A stretch of 64,000 nt of DNA from Mastigias papua (Eukaryota; Cnidaria; Scyphozoa; Rhizostomeae; Mastigiidae). Positions 11,962-27,520 of this stretch are shown piece by piece. The notes beneath the pieces were generated by a model. It was not told the origin of the DNA. It worked only from the letters and a program-made list of their open reading frames with translations, and did not search any database. The position numbers and the translations under genes were made by a program. Position 1 is the stretch's first letter, and each line of letters opens with the position of its first letter. The stretch lies in assembly GCA_964019165.1 (NCBI GenBank), contig OZ025268.1:3395501-3459500 (forward strand). Reading direction: 5' to 3'.

Positions 11962-14118
11962 TAATCAAACTATTGAAAAGCAGATATGCTAAACTTCTGG
12001 TTGGCTTAAATTAGCACCACAGCTAGAAAAATGGTCAACTGTAAACAAAGAAGATTATTAAGTATTATTACTATATCAAGATTTATTAATTTTTAGATGA
12101 CATTACAATTAATTATTCCAAGTTCAACACAACTTGCTAGTTTTAAGCTTCTTCCACACCCTTTGTGTACTTATAGGGAAAGACCTCGACCAATTTTATT
12201 CTAATTTTAGGCCCTGATATAAATTTCCCTGAGTTACTGGAGTGAACTTAATTCACTGAATGAAAGTCTGAAGCTCTATGTTGCGTCTTCGGTAGCTAAA
12301 ATTTAAGGAAAGTTTCCCATAATTTGAATCACCAATAACAGCTTTAGTCGGATCCCTCTTCAGCATATCAAATAAGAGTCTCCTCTCCAGCAGTGATAGC
12401 AGACCAGCCGTGGGAAAAGGAGATTTTTGGATTGCTTCTTGAATTTTAAGTAAACAGAAATGATCGCATGCTTTTACAATGTTTTCTTAAAGACCGCAAT
12501 AACTACATTTCCAATCAAGATAGTTTTACAGCTTTCTTTCGACGGATTTCTTGTCATAACTTTCAATCACAAACGTTTGAGGAAGGATTACCCATCCTAT
12601 GAAAGGATTCACTTAAACAGCATCTTAAACTTGTATCACTGTCCATTCGCTGAACATGTTGGCTTGAAGTTTCTAGATAAAAACAACATCTCTTCCCCCA
12701 CCACAGGCTCTGAACCCTCTTCTAACTCATTTCTGGTCCCTTCAGCATTCCGTTGAGTGCTTCTGCAAAGGCATACTAGCCACCAATAATTCAATTTGAA
12801 GGGAAAATGGAAGGAACGTGGATGGAGCAGGCACAAAGAGAGGAGGAGAGTAGAGGCAGTAGTGAAAAACTATAGTTATATTTTTAACAGTAATAGTACA
12901 AGGCCATATACGGTGCTACTGACAGAATGCCGCTCGGTTCTTTCCGGGATAACTTTGGTCATCTCGAAAATGCGAAACTGAACGAGACCAAGCTGAGAAA
13001 TGGCTCTATTCCTCCGTGACCAGTATTGTAGAGGTAGATTTTGTATAAGAGACTCTTCAAGTGTCAAACTCTACTACAAAATCTAGCTCATCAGTAGAAA
13101 ATGCATGTCCCGGCTGACAAGTCCAAGTTTTAAGCATAAATAGCCAAGTCCGTTTGGCTTGCTGTTTGGAGCATTCACATTACATTTGTATATTTATTCT
13201 GGTGTGTACATAATACCCTTTCAGAGTATCAGCGATATACTATATCATGAGAAAAAAATCCAAAGAAAACAGAAAAATAGCTGCTCTTCCAGGGGGTTGT
13301 ATTTGCATTGGTCTTCTCTATGAACTCTCTCGATATTATTTTCAAAAAGCTCAATGAAAATGAATCTCTTATCTTCTTCAGGATCTTGTCCCAAGTACTT
13401 GCTCCCTGGTATTCAGAAGACTTCTTGCAGTATCCAAGACGAAGGCGAATTTCAAAATCATTGCTATTTCTTGTGCTACATGGAATTTCAAAATTATTGG
13501 TATATCTAGTCTAACATCACTAGTAACTTATTAAATGGGTCGGTATTCCGTTCTGGATTAAAACAAAGTGACCTTTAAAGTGACTCTTTGATCAATTGAT
13601 CCTGTCTTCTGTCAATAAAAGAAAATCTGTCTACGACTTACTGAACTTTCAAGGTTGTTCACAATGTTTTTTTATGTTGTTAAGCCCCAACATTTGGAGG
13701 CAATTATAAACAGTAATTATAAGAAAAGGGTGCGAAAAATCTTATCCATCCATCTAAGCTCCATCTTATGGGATACATAATATGTCATGAATATGAGGAA
13801 TTTCTCCTTGTAAAATCTTAAGCTTCATGTCCATGACTTCCTGTAAATCATGACAAACACACATTATTTCATGAAGCTTTATTGGATGTACATGTAATCC
13901 ACCATTTGTTTGCACTGATCAATATCTTGATAATAAAATGATGCGATGGTAAATTTCCAGGTACCTTGTTTATGTGAAGGGATTGTATGAGAACGAGTGA
14001 TGGCAATACTCTACATTTTACTCACGGTATTATTCTCAAATATGAATTGTAGACTAGTTCTTTGTAATCAACATTCAATGTATCGCCAATTGATAAGGAA
14101 TAATTTATAAGAGGAGTT
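11962..14118. other. No gene recognised
   Basis: This is AT-rich sequence. ORFs of up to about 98 codons at 12460-12756 and 13308-13514 show no recognisable domain or clean splice-linked continuation. Confidence 0.35.
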
Positions 14119-14327
<209 letters not shown>

Positions 14328-14811
14328 TCAAAATTTCAAATAGGGCTAACAGTCTCCGAACCAATATTTACTCAGAAAGTGCAATGCAGTGAACCTATCT
14401 GTAGTGGCAACCACTTTCTAATGTGCAGATACAAATGGCTCTTTCCTAGGATGTTTGACATAAAACAGCCTTTCTATCGTGTTGTCAGGGGTGGCGCCAG
14501 AGAAAAAATTGGGGGAAAAGAAGTCAACGCCATACACAGAATACAAGCATGCCACAGATTTCTGATAGACTATTGCGAAATTTGACTATAGCTGGAAAGT
14601 TTATGGACAATTAACTCTCCTCCAAGATTCCCAAGCTAGTGCAGCAAAGCTCTGACAAAAAGAAAGTGAGTTTGCTTTAAAACGAGCAACGGAATCGAAA
14701 TGATTAAATGTTTATCAGTCCGTAAACAATCCTGTCATAAACGTTTCTTGTTACAAAGACCCATTATATAAGGAAACTGCATACGTTTATGTATATTTAT
14801 ATGTATAGGCA

Positions 14812-14932
14812 TGGACGGACAAGCCAGGGGGTTAGGGGCTGCACCCCCTCCACTTTTTATAGTAAATGTTCATTAGTACGCGCTTTAGCACCCTCCATAA
14901 TCCCTTTAATTTTAATCTGTCCACTCGAGAAT
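14812..14932. repeat. Dispersed repeat family C, copy 2
   Basis: This stretch matches 8460-8585 in block order: 'ggggctgcacccc', 'ccactttttatag', 'ttagtac', 'tttagcaccct', 'tttaattttaatctgtccac' and 'tcgag'. It is non-coding. Confidence 0.6.
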
Positions 14933-14992
14933 ATGTATATATGTACATGCATATGTATAATATATATATTTATATCGTGTGTGTGTATAATG

Positions 14993-17009
<2,017 letters not shown>

Positions 17010-17158
17010 TACATTGACTGCAAAACACTACTTAAACTTAAAAACCATTGCTAATTGTATGTCATTCAACTCTCTGCTGCAACGTACATTGATAGCAAAA
17101 CACTACTTAATCTAAAAACCATTGCTAATTGCATGTCATTCAACTCTCTGTTACAACA
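17010..17158. repeat. Two-unit tandem duplication, about 75 bp each
   Basis: A unit carrying 'acattga', 'gcaaaacactacttaa', 'aaaaaccattgctaattg' and 'atgtcattcaactctctg' occurs twice in succession with only a few differences. No ORF is conserved as such. Confidence 0.75.
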
Positions 17159-19502
17159 TTTGTTAAACTATAAATTACACTACGAGTTGCTTTGCATCGC
17201 ACGTGAGCAACATAACTGGTATTTAACAACAACATTTGCACAATCTCGGCTAAGAAGCCACCTGGCTATAATGAAATCTGGTTGTTCCGGCTATACAAAA
17301 ACTTCCAGATTTATTTCTAGAAGTTCCAATTATTTTTATTCCTTGGCGCCATGCGTCCTACATTTAGGCACGAAGGTCAAAGATACTCATTCGATCTTCT
17401 AGGCATTATCAACCATGAATCTGATTCTGAAATGTCCTTTTCAGACTAGCGAAGAATACCTCATTCAGCAGAAGTCAAATAAGCAACAAAGAGGTCGCGG
17501 TAGAAGTTGAAGGAAAGATGTTATCCGTCATTCAAATAACACACTCACTGCACTGAACATCGCAGAGAAAAAGAAATCACAGAATGAAACACTCTCCTTT
17601 ATTCACATTAATAAATGGGGTTTTACTTACTATCAAAGTCATTTACGAGAGGAGACGAAATTCCAAAACGACATTCTGTATGAGAATCTAGACCACTGAA
17701 GTCAAAGATTATCACATTATTACTCATTAAGATTCTTTCTGGTAAACAATAAGCATAAGCTCTCTATTGTGAATTACGCCATGGATTATAGATTATCTAC
17801 CACAAATTCCAGTCTTCATAATTCGTCCAGGAAAACTTATGTCATGTATACAGCCTTTCTATATCGCGCTGAGGAGATATTATGTTTTACCATGTAATAA
17901 CTAGTTACTGAAAATTCTTCTGTAGATAAGGCTCCAGGTTTTGCTTATCAACTCAAAAAGGTAATAAGGTACTGCAGAGCCCTCTAGGAAGGAGGAGGAA
18001 GAAGGAGGAAGGAGGAACATCATGCTAGGATCCTGTTACAGCATGGTTCTGCTGCTAACATGATATATAATTCATTATGAAAATAGCACAAAGGAAGATC
18101 TTCAGTTGTCAATCTGATGTGTGCTAGAAAGGAGATGATCCAGAGAGTTCCATTTTAAAGCCAGAACCTTAACCTTGGAGGTTTGGTCAGTTAAGTCTTT
18201 GAGTTGGCCTATCAGTTGCAAGGAGAATCCCTTCAGAGATAAAAACGAAGAGGACGATATCATGGCATGTTGCTTACGATTCTTAATGCTGAAAAGTGCT
18301 CTATGTAAGATTTGTCAGCTAATTAGCGTTTTGAAATTTCTTGAATCAATATGGTAAAGTCATTTTCTAACAGCTATTAAAGCAAGTAGGGTGGCCATTT
18401 GTGAAGCAACGTTCTTTAATATTAAAAATTAATGAGACTGCAACAATCATTTTGTAACACGGCGCGGTGGCGATCACCCAAATATAAGTACGTTCCTTTC
18501 AATGGGGTGTAACAGCTTTTGCTCTCAAAACCCTCTCCTATTTTGCAGCCTTGAACTTGATAGTAGCTTGGCTGTTTTTATACTTTTCATTCGACAGTTA
18601 CAATGCTCCTTTGTATTTAATACCTAGACATGGTTCTTCTATGAGGTATCACTTAGGTGTAGGTATCGATATCCACGCTTAGCACGGCGCCAATGAAATT
18701 GCAAATTGAACTCCTAAAGGTAAAGCCATAACAGAAGTGCGAGATAAGGAGCCCAGGACCGTCATCTAGTAATCCCCGGCTCTAAAACTGAAACTTAATT
18801 AAAAGAAAACACGCGATAAACAAAAACTGCTTGTTCAGCAAGCTGATTCAACAGAGTGTGGGTTGTAAGGATTCCGCAGCTTTGAAGCAAATTGAGAAGT
18901 ACCTAAATGGCTATTACATTGAAAATGATTAGGGGTGCAGCTAACCGGGAGAACTGGCTTACCTCTAAAGGCAAAGGCAGGTTTACCGAGTTACTTCTAG
19001 GTTCAAATCAGACAATTAGAGAATAGGAAAACCCGTATAGTACAGCAGAGCAAAAAATATCCTTTCCGGCAAATTGCCATCATCCGAATCTCTGTAATAG
19101 AAGTCGACTACATACGCACTAAAACCAGAATGAGCAATCTGAGAACGACAGTAATGCCCTACCAAGTGGAAAGACATGGTGGGTGAGAGTCACGCTTGTA
19201 TCTGCAGGAATATGGCTTTTGTAGATTAGAAAAGGCATATGACTTCATGAAGTTAAATTCCATTTCCTACAAGCAGTATCACTAAATCTCTGCACCAGAA
19301 AGCATCTATATGAAAGCTTGTTGTTCCTTGTTCTAATCATAAAAGCTAACATCATACAACAAGCATTGATATTAAAAAACACAAGATAATACCATAGGGA
19401 GCAGGGCAATACATAGCAACTCTATGACAATTTACAACTAACATACCTAAACCCGATTAACAATCGACGTGTTCTCTTTTATGAGTAATCGGGGATGTTT
19501 AT
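17159..19502. other. No gene recognised
   Basis: This is AT-rich DNA. A purine-only GGA-rich tract lies at about 17987-18016. A weak B-box-like 'ggttcaaatc' at 19002 lacks a convincing tRNA fold. Confidence 0.35.
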
Positions 19503-19925
19503 ATGAGTTTCTTGTCCTCAGAGTGGGACGCTCATTTGAGAGAGGCACTTATTACAGACAACATGGTACCGAGATATTTAAAGAGAGAGGGGAAGAGGAG
19601 AGTGAAAAATTTACAGTGGTCTACTACCAGTTATTCAAAGCGTATGGTGGCCTTGGTATTTTCTAGTGTTGCAGGGAGAATACTTGCATTTTTGCAAAGT
19701 GACAGGAGTTTATGGCCAAAAAGGCTTATATCTACTAGTTCATTAATTGAAGGTTTTGCAAAACCACGGGGCAAAATACTGTTTCTCTCTTCAGAACTGT
19801 CACTTCCCGATGCCTTTTTCAACAAGTTTCAGCGAATATGGTTGGCCATTTATGTGGACACTGCAGGGGCACTTGTTCCTAAAACCACATCAGCTGAAGA
19901 AAAAATCTCACAGCCACAGTGCTAA
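19503..19925 (+). other. Unassigned 140-codon ORF
   Basis: This is the longest open frame in the gene-poor left half that is not explained by a microsatellite or a recognised gene. It starts at ATG and ends at TAG. I recognise no family, signal peptide or transmembrane segment. The overlapping frames (plus frame at 19469-19666 and minus 19631-19825) are also open, which argues for chance or a decayed insertion rather than a selected gene. It has no clear splice context. Confidence 0.15.
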
Positions 19926-20280
19926 AACGTATGTTTTCAAGTAATCATGAAAAAGTAAAAATTTCATTGTTATCACAAATAGAACATAAACTTAAATGGC
20001 CCATCAATGCAAAACAGCTTTAAACTAAGGTTGGCATCCACCTTTCATGAGGTTTATGCTCAGTCTGAAACAAATCTGTGTGTATAATCACTCTGAGGAA
20101 ATCTCATTTAGCAGCTGTTTGTACAAATAAACGTATTAAAAGATATTTAATGTATTGCAAAACTCTTCAGTGAATATATGGAATTTAGATAAATTTCGAT
20201 TTCATTACTTCCTAAAGCCCATAATTAAGTTGCCTGCAAATAGCCACTTGGATACTGTTTTTCATTTTCCGTCAATGAAG

Positions 20281-20400
20281 TCAGGGCTGCAGAGATGGGG
20301 GGGGGGGGTACCAGGGATCAGCTCCTTTGCAATTCTTATATAATCAGATTCCAGTTGTTCTTCCCATTAGTACTAACAAACATCGTGATTCCACCAGTCT
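20281..20400. repeat. Dispersed repeat family D, weak copy
   Basis: A 'gggctgcagagatg' start, a run of 13 G, 'agctcctttgcaattctta', 'aatcagattccagttgttctt' and 'atcgtgattccaccagtct' parallel the 27337-27520 copy in order. It is non-coding. Confidence 0.4.
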
Positions 20401-21625
20401 ATTATTAAATGATGGTGCTTCTAAAAGCTCACAACTACTATGAAGGGTGTGGTCTCATAAAGATTGTATTTTGCCACGCCCTTTACACAAGAGAGAGCCT
20501 ATCTCCTCCCCATGAACAAAAGTTAGCTCTACACCACTAAATGACGAGAATTTACTTAGTGAATCTTCCGTTTATCATGTGTGAAGTTTTTGCTGCAAAT
20601 TGAGTTACAGCCAAATGAATACATTTTTTCTCTCAATCTTTTGTTTTAAATTTGCACAATACAACTTGCTCGACTTTCTAACTTAGAGCCTCACTTTCAC
20701 AAAAGTCTCTAACTCACATCAGCAGTCAACCCCTGGAAACAACCCTTATACAGGTTGAATACCCACCAGATGTGTTTTTGAACAGGTTCTAAGATATTCT
20801 GCATGGGAAATATCAGCAATGAAGCTCTATACAAGATGACCCAAAAAAATAAGCTTTCTACAAGACTTGTGCAGTGAGAGGTTAAGAGAAAACCCAAGCC
20901 ATTTGGTCTTAGTTTAAGTCAAGTGCTTCTGTTCGAATCGGCTAGCAAATGAAGCGTTTGTGATATACGGTGGGCGCATTCGTTGACACGTAATTTGCAC
21001 CCAGGATTCGCCTTTGGCATCAGAGTAAATGCAAAGGATCAAGTGCAATTTATTACGTGTAAAGTAATTAAACGCTCAAGCAGCTTCTGAATCGTACATT
21101 CATCTTAAATGTTGGGCCTGTATAGTAGCCTTTTGTCTGTATGTTAAAGATGTCAGAGAACTGTACTATGCCGTTAAACGCAATACGAACTTACTTGTTT
21201 GCGACGACGAAACCTCCAAAATGAGTACTTCTCCTTCACAGAGGTTCGCAAGGTATCATAGGTTTTAATAGGAATGTGACGTGACCTACACTTCCACTGT
21301 TTTTGTCCCTCTTCTACTTGACTTCAATGCACTGTCTAGATTCAACAATTCAGCCCTATATTCTTTGACCAATAGAATACAGATGAAAGATTTCAAACCG
21401 TACACATTAAAATTGCCGGTATTATCAAATGTGAGCCCAATTGACATTCGAACGCACGTCCAGTTTTGACATGCCAGTTATACATTCTATACCCTAGTCT
21501 TGCCACGTATTATCAGGGAGTATAGCGCATAAAATAAGAGAAGCTTATAAGACCACTATAAAGCAGAAAGTAAGATGGAAATTTGCGGGTACATTTCCCA
21601 GGGCCACACCCATTTCCTACGAGAA
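20401..21625. other. No gene recognised
   Basis: This is AT-rich sequence with short unsupported ORFs only. Confidence 0.35.
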
Positions 21626-21990
21626 GCACCTCTCATCGATTACAGGGGGCTAACCCCATAAATTATACATCATTCGATAGCTCTTCATCTGTATATTCAT
21701 ATATTACCCCCATTTACCCCATAAGATGAGGGGTAGGGTAAGAGTTATGGTACAGCGTAAGGGTTAGCATTAGTTATTTCATGTCAGCCATTATGAATAT
21801 AAGTAAAATACGAACCATATTCGTAATGGCGGACAAGAAATAACTAATGCTAGCCCTGACCCCAACCCCTACCCTAACCCAAACCCTCACCCTATGGGGG
21901 CAAATGGGGTAGTATATGAATGTACAGATGAAGAGCTATCGACTGGTGTATAATTTATGGGGTTAGCCCCCTGTAATCGATGAGAGGTGC
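21626..21990. mobile_element. Foldback (long inverted-repeat) element
   Basis: The left half, from GCACCTCTCATCGATTACAG, is repeated inverted in the right half, ending at 21990. The arms are about 170-185 bp at roughly 85-90% identity by eye, with almost no loop. Inside the arms are C-rich/G-rich stretches such as 'ccctaccctaaccc' that resemble degenerate telomeric repeats. A target duplication is not obvious. It is non-coding. Confidence 0.8.
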
Positions 21991-22002
21991 GGAAGTACAA
22001 TA

Positions 22003-22589
22003 CACGTTTTTTTTATAAGAAACCAGTTTATAAGCAACCTAGTACTAGACAGACTGTACTAGACACGCAAAAAATTAAGAAACTTTTAGAACTACGACGA
22101 AAGAGTTAAGAAACTTTACAAATTTATGTGCTACTTCAAAGTTTGGGGTTTGTGAAGTATATTTCCTCCACAGATGTAACTAGTGTCAACTAAAATAGAT
22201 TGTTTGAGAAAAATGTGAAAAAGATCCTTTGGTTGAGAGAAAGATATGCACCTTTTTATGACAAATGGCACATTGGAACCATTACCTAGTTTAACGCAAA
22301 ACTGAACCAATACCGTATCCTTTTCGAGGACCAAAGTGAAGATCATATACAGTTGTCTGAAATTAACGATGTAGACATGAAGTTGATTCAGATTTAGAGC
22401 CGCACTAACGTCTTCTGTTTGCTATCATGCTAATAGTTTGCTATATCCACGTGTTTTACATCGTTTTCAATGCAATCTTTTGTATTAAATTAAGAAACTT
22501 TTAAGAAACTTATAGAACTAAAATGTGACCAAAAATTAAGAAACTTTTAGTACTAGGCCTCGAGCTAGGTTTCTTATAAAAGAAACGTG
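22003..22589. mobile_element. MITE family B, complete copy with TA target site
   Basis: The ends CACGTTTTTTTTATAAGAAA and its inverse (TTTCTTATAAAAGAAACGTG) face inwards and are flanked by TA at 22001-22002 and 22590-22591. Subterminal direct motifs 'ttaagaaacttttagaacta' recur near both ends. The short ORF inside (22131-22346 minus) has no transposase feature. Length is 587 bp. It begins 12 bp after the foldback element. Confidence 0.75.
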
Positions 22590-24140
22590 TACCGCCCTTA
22601 TGTCCTGTAATTATTTGCAGTACACAAAGAGCGCTGTTCTAAACTGCTACATAGGTCTGTGTTATGTGCGAGAGGTGAGACTCTGCGACTCTTAACAGCA
22701 TCAAATAGGCCCATCTAACAAATAAGATAAATCCGGTGTGAATGGCAAAGAACTAGCATACTATCTAGAGTCTCGAGCTCAGACTAAAAATAACTATTAG
22801 TGAATACATAATTTAAACATTTTTGCAATAGTTTCTAAGTTTACTAAATTAGAACTAAAACTTTACGAGTATAAAGGCAAGATCGCATGCTCGAAAGGTG
22901 AGACTGTCTTACCGCCTGATGAAATTGCTCTGCCTGTCCGTGAAGCTGTACTTCCGACGTCCTATACGAGTGTTTCATAGTTCCACTAAATTGAGAAAGT
23001 CATTTACCCTTTTACCAGAAGGCGGATAGCTAAGTCTTCCTCTGTTTCTCGCTCTGCCAGCATGAATACAAGCGCACGTTTTCTCTGAGGTCCGAGTTGA
23101 GGCTGGAGTTTATTATTTTTATTCGGAAATGAGGCTCAGGGTTCCATACACTGTTCAGTTCACGGTTAGCATTCAGCAACAGCTGGCATAGTACAGATAC
23201 CCAATACTTCTTCATTCATATGCTTTATAAAGTGGAAGTACTGTGCAAAGATAGCAGTTTTGACTAAATATTTTCAGAGGACATTAACGGCATCAACTTA
23301 TTTCGTTTGAAGTAAGTGCCAAAACATCCTTCTCATTTTGTGGCACATTGAACAGCTTGGCCTAATCAACTTAGCTTGTTTCTGTCTAAAACTGGACACT
23401 AACTTATTTTCTGGGCATTCTTAGTCGCAAGTTCTTTGTAGAAGAGTCCCCTGTACAAAAAAACACGTATACGTAGACTTTGGACTAAAAACTACAGTTC
23501 GAGAGTTCTAGACCATGTTTTTACTGGTATACCTTTGTTACTGAAGAGTGTAAGTGTGTACAAACTGATCCGGTACTGTATAAAGAGCAAATTATCACTT
23601 ACTCAATGACAATCGAATATCAAGACGTATGGGAGCGAATAACGCCATAGACTTTCTCAAGAGAGTTCGTAAAATGTCATTTCAGTCGATTCCAGATCAG
23701 CCGCTGCTAAGAGTAATATTGAAGCCCTGGGATAATCCGCTTTTTAAATCAGCACGTACTTCGTCGACCTTGTTAATTTCCCCATAGCTTAACGGTTTGC
23801 TTGTCAGATTCTGGATTAAAACAAAAGGCCTCTTTAGCTTCTTGAAAGACAAGTTGTAAGAGATGTCAGAAGATTATCTCCGGCCTTTTCAACGGTGAAC
23901 ACAAACGATATATATCAGGTCAAAACTAAGCCGGCAACAATGTAACTACTTTTGACAGGATATGAACGAAGAGAGCACATATGATGGTTCCAGTAAACAA
24001 GTAAACAAAGGCTCTTGAATACTAATCACCGAAAATCATAAAATCAAAAAAAAGTAAAAAGTCACTAAAAATTCAGAAAGGAATAGCAAAAGTCACTAAA
24101 ATCACAAAAATCAATAGTTAAAAATCACAAAAATCTCATA
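22590..24140. other. No gene recognised
   Basis: This is AT-rich spacer between two family B elements. Near 24030-24140 are several 'agtcactaaaa/aatcacaaaaat' short repeats abutting the next element. Confidence 0.35.
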
Positions 24141-24553
24141 CACGCTTCTTTTATATGGAACCACTTTATAAGGAACCTAAATGTAGAATGTCAAAATATT
24201 TAAAGAACTTATACTGCTAAAGGAAAATTCCCTAAGGAACTTTTCAATTTGAAAATTTTTGTAACAGCAAACAATCAAGAATAAGGAAGCTGGTTCCTTT
24301 CATTTGCACCCATAATCCTCATAGATTGTTTGCTATGCTTGTGTTAAGTCATTTTTGATCGATCTTACATTACAGCTAAAAATTTGAAGATTTAAATGTT
24401 TTCCTTGTGTCTGAACCATTTTTATGGCATTAATTGTGCGTTGAAATTAACAAACTGTTAAGAAACTTTTATTGCTACAATTTGACAATTGGATGTCAAA
24501 AATAAGGAACTTTGGCACTAAGCTTGGAGCTATGTTCCTTGCAAAAAGACGTG
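24141..24553. mobile_element. MITE family B, diverged copy
   Basis: The ends CACGCTTCTTTTATATGGAA and (inverse) TTCCTTGCAAAAAGACGTG are flanked by TA on both sides. The body keeps the 'aaagaactt', 'taaggaac' and 'ggagctatgttcct' landmarks of the family in diverged form. It is 413 bp and non-coding. Confidence 0.65.
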
Positions 24554-24805
24554 TAAACATTTCTGCGAGTGACACGCCCCTCGTCGAAAAGTAAGTGGCC
24601 ATCTGACTCACTATGTGGAGTTATACAGTATATCGAAAATGTGGATCTATAACTGGGAAAACGTAGATTTGTACAAATAGGGCATATATATCTATTGAAA
24701 GTAGGTCATCAAATTCAACACAAACAAAGGTATGTGCTTAAGTTATATATTAAGATTTAACAACTTTTAGACAGCATTATGCTTTATCACTTTACCTTTT
24801 CGATA

Positions 24806-25085
24806 CATGTTTTTTATAAGGAAGAGGTTTATATGAAACCTAGTATTAGATACTCTAAAATGTAAGAAACTTTCAGAACTACAGGGAAAGAGTTAAGAAA
24901 CTTTAGAGCCTTCTGTGCCATCTTTCAGTTTCGGAAACCCCTTGTTTCCTCCACGGATTTAACATTGTTTTCCGTTTTGCTTGTGTTATCACTGCAACTT
25001 TGTCATTGACTTGGGAAACTGAAATGCGGGCAAAAATTAAGAGACCTTTACTACTAGGCGTTGAGCCTGGTTTCTTATAATAAAT
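24806..25085. mobile_element. MITE family B, short copy
   Basis: It begins 'catgttttttataagg' after TA and ends 'ggtttcttataataaat' before TA. The interior shares 'aagaaactttcagaactac', 'gagttaagaaacttta', 'tttcctccacggattt' and 'gagcctggtttcttata' with the 22003 copy. It is non-coding. Confidence 0.65.
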
Positions 25086-27336
25086 TACATCTAACTTGCT
25101 ATTTTTGTTTCTTTCACGCCCTTTGTGTAATCCCAAGAAAGACAGTGCCCACTTTCGTTAATAAGTGAAGATCTGTAAAGATTTAAATCTACCTTACCAC
25201 CATTAATTTTCAGAATGAACTGCTAATGGTAGACAAAACACTAATTCATCCATTATTGGAAAACTCTCGCAATATTTTTGAATAACATTGACTTATAACA
25301 GTAGGCCATTTTAAAATTCAGCCTCTCGAAGGGACACATAAATTTGTTGAACCTCACTAGTTACGAGGTGAACATCTTCAAAATATCTGAAAAAGGTATA
25401 TTCTGACCACACGGATGGGGTTCCGGGATTAGTGACAACGCGAACTTTTTGCAAAAGAACATGAAAGCAAACTTCCACTTAAGCTCATATATAACAAAGC
25501 ATGACGACCATGTCCTACTAAATACTACAAGTATATTAATACTAATACTTAAATAATATATATATGAAACTAAATCTACATCAAATGACCCTGGCGCATA
25601 CCCTAGGACACATAGCCTTTACTTTAAACGAAGCTTGAATCCAGGGCCTAATAAAAGAAGTTTGTTCTCTAGGGTTCACAGGGGGAGCCCGAAAGGAAAA
25701 TTTCTCTCGGTATTCACAATTTTCCGACAAGAAACGCATTCACTATCGTAACATACTTCCATACTTCTGCTCTTTTCTCAAAAAAACATTTCGTAAATGC
25801 AGTAATACATTAACCGTTCATTTTCAAGAACAAATATTAGTGGTCACAGACACTGTATTCTAGGCCTTGGATGAATCTGGGAATGAACAAGCTTATTTGT
25901 AGAGTGCCTGCCGGGCACTTTGTTGTTCCTTGATTCTCATGTACTATACTATTACACAGTCTAAGCATTCTTGAAAATATTGAGAACAAGGCCTTTTTCC
26001 AAGCATTTCTCATCTTGACGAAAATGTGTAAAATTCCAACAGCGATTCTGGTATCACAAAATCCCAAATTTATGGTTTTCCAACTGCTCTAACTGCTACG
26101 ATCATAGAGTTAAGATATTCTATTAGGCTCAAATAAACTCAACAGACAGATAATTTTGTTCAGTACATAAATGCTTTGTAATGAAACACGATCTGTTATT
26201 ATCAAGTATGAAGGTGCCCATTAATTCTGTTGGATAAAGACTATTTAACATTTGAATAAATAGATACATAAAACTGATCCAATAAACAAGAGACTACTTG
26301 ATTTAGATTAATACTGTGATCGACTTAAAACCTTGGAAACAGAGCACCAACTTCCATATACAATCAAGTATTTATTGCAACTCTTATACAATGAGCGAAA
26401 ACGAAGATTCAATGAATATTACAGTGCTGAATGAAGATGATCCCTTATTTTTTGGCTTTATTCTGTAAGAAGAAATGACGCATTGCAACATGATCATAAA
26501 GCGCTTTTGAATGACGCTATAACGAAACATTGTGCAGCTACTTTCTATAAGTAGTACGTCTTAACAATTTGGTTGTCTTTGCAGAATAGGATATCCATAA
26601 AAACGAATTCCTAGAAACCAACAAGGAAACGCGATCAGATATAAAATCAAATTTGAAAGTAACCAAAGATTTAGGGCAACGTGTTCACTGTCCCTAAAAC
26701 GAGAATGCCATAGTGCACGCCATTTCTTCCAAAGAATACATCGTTGTTGGGCATATCAAAACTACGTATATTAAAAGCTCAAATCTTGCGACATGCATCA
26801 TTCCGAATACCGATCGTACGTAGCGCCAGTTACATGCTTGCAGGGGGCGTGGGGCGGGGGGCGAAATCCACTTCAAAAACCATAAATTCACGACGTTGTG
26901 TGTTCGGCAATAGTCAAGAAATTAAAGAAAGATATTCAGCATAAGCTAAACCACTTGACTAGCATCACTACATGTGGTTGGTAAACATGACTTCGATTCG
27001 TGGATCCTTGTATGATGCTAGGCTGTGTAGTCACCTGAACATTGCTGGCCTCAGTGGAAAAACGTTAATTTCGTTAATAGATAATATAACTAAGCTTCTA
27101 AATTTCCCTTAAATACTTTAAGTTTATGTCACCCTGAAAACAGAACTTTACAAATGTAATTTACGAAAATAGCATAAACTCAACTAAAAAGCAACGACTA
27201 AATGAAAATGAAAAAACGCGTATACGGTTTCGTGTTTATATAGTTATACAGCAGAAATTAGCAGAAATTTTCGTTCTCCAGCTTCGGAATACCCGTGATT
27301 CAACCTATATCAAGACAGTACATGAGAAGAGAAACG
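25086..27336. other. No gene recognised
   Basis: This is AT-rich sequence with short ORFs (such as 25837-26067 minus) that carry no recognisable domain. A G-rich patch lies at about 26842-26860. Confidence 0.35.
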
Positions 27337-27520
27337 GGGGCTCAGCTCCCTTTCTACTTTTTGAAGAGGGGCTGGCGCCCCTTCCCTTCTTTTTTTCTGG
27401 GTAATGTTCATATCTGAACTAGACTCATAGAAAGTGGTTCAAATAAAATCAGATTACAACTGTTTTTCCGATTGATACCACCATGGATCATTTATCCGCC
27501 AGTTTGCAATATACGATGGG
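27337..27520. repeat. Dispersed repeat family D, longest copy
   Basis: The landmarks are 'gggggctcagctccctttct', 'gaggggctggcgccccttcc', 'ctgggtaatgttcatat', 'agaaagtggttc', 'aatcagattacaactgtttt' and a 'cgccagtttgcaatatacga' tail. Related stretches lie at 8270-8390 and 20281-20400. It is non-coding and of unknown class. Confidence 0.5.

Noticed and set aside
18961..19013. Possible tRNA or SINE promoter boxes (ggttcaaatc)
   Set aside because: The A box is poor and no cloverleaf could be drawn.
21841..21895. Interstitial telomere (ccctaaccc-like)
   Set aside because: The units are irregular and mirrored within a foldback element, so this is not a true telomeric array.
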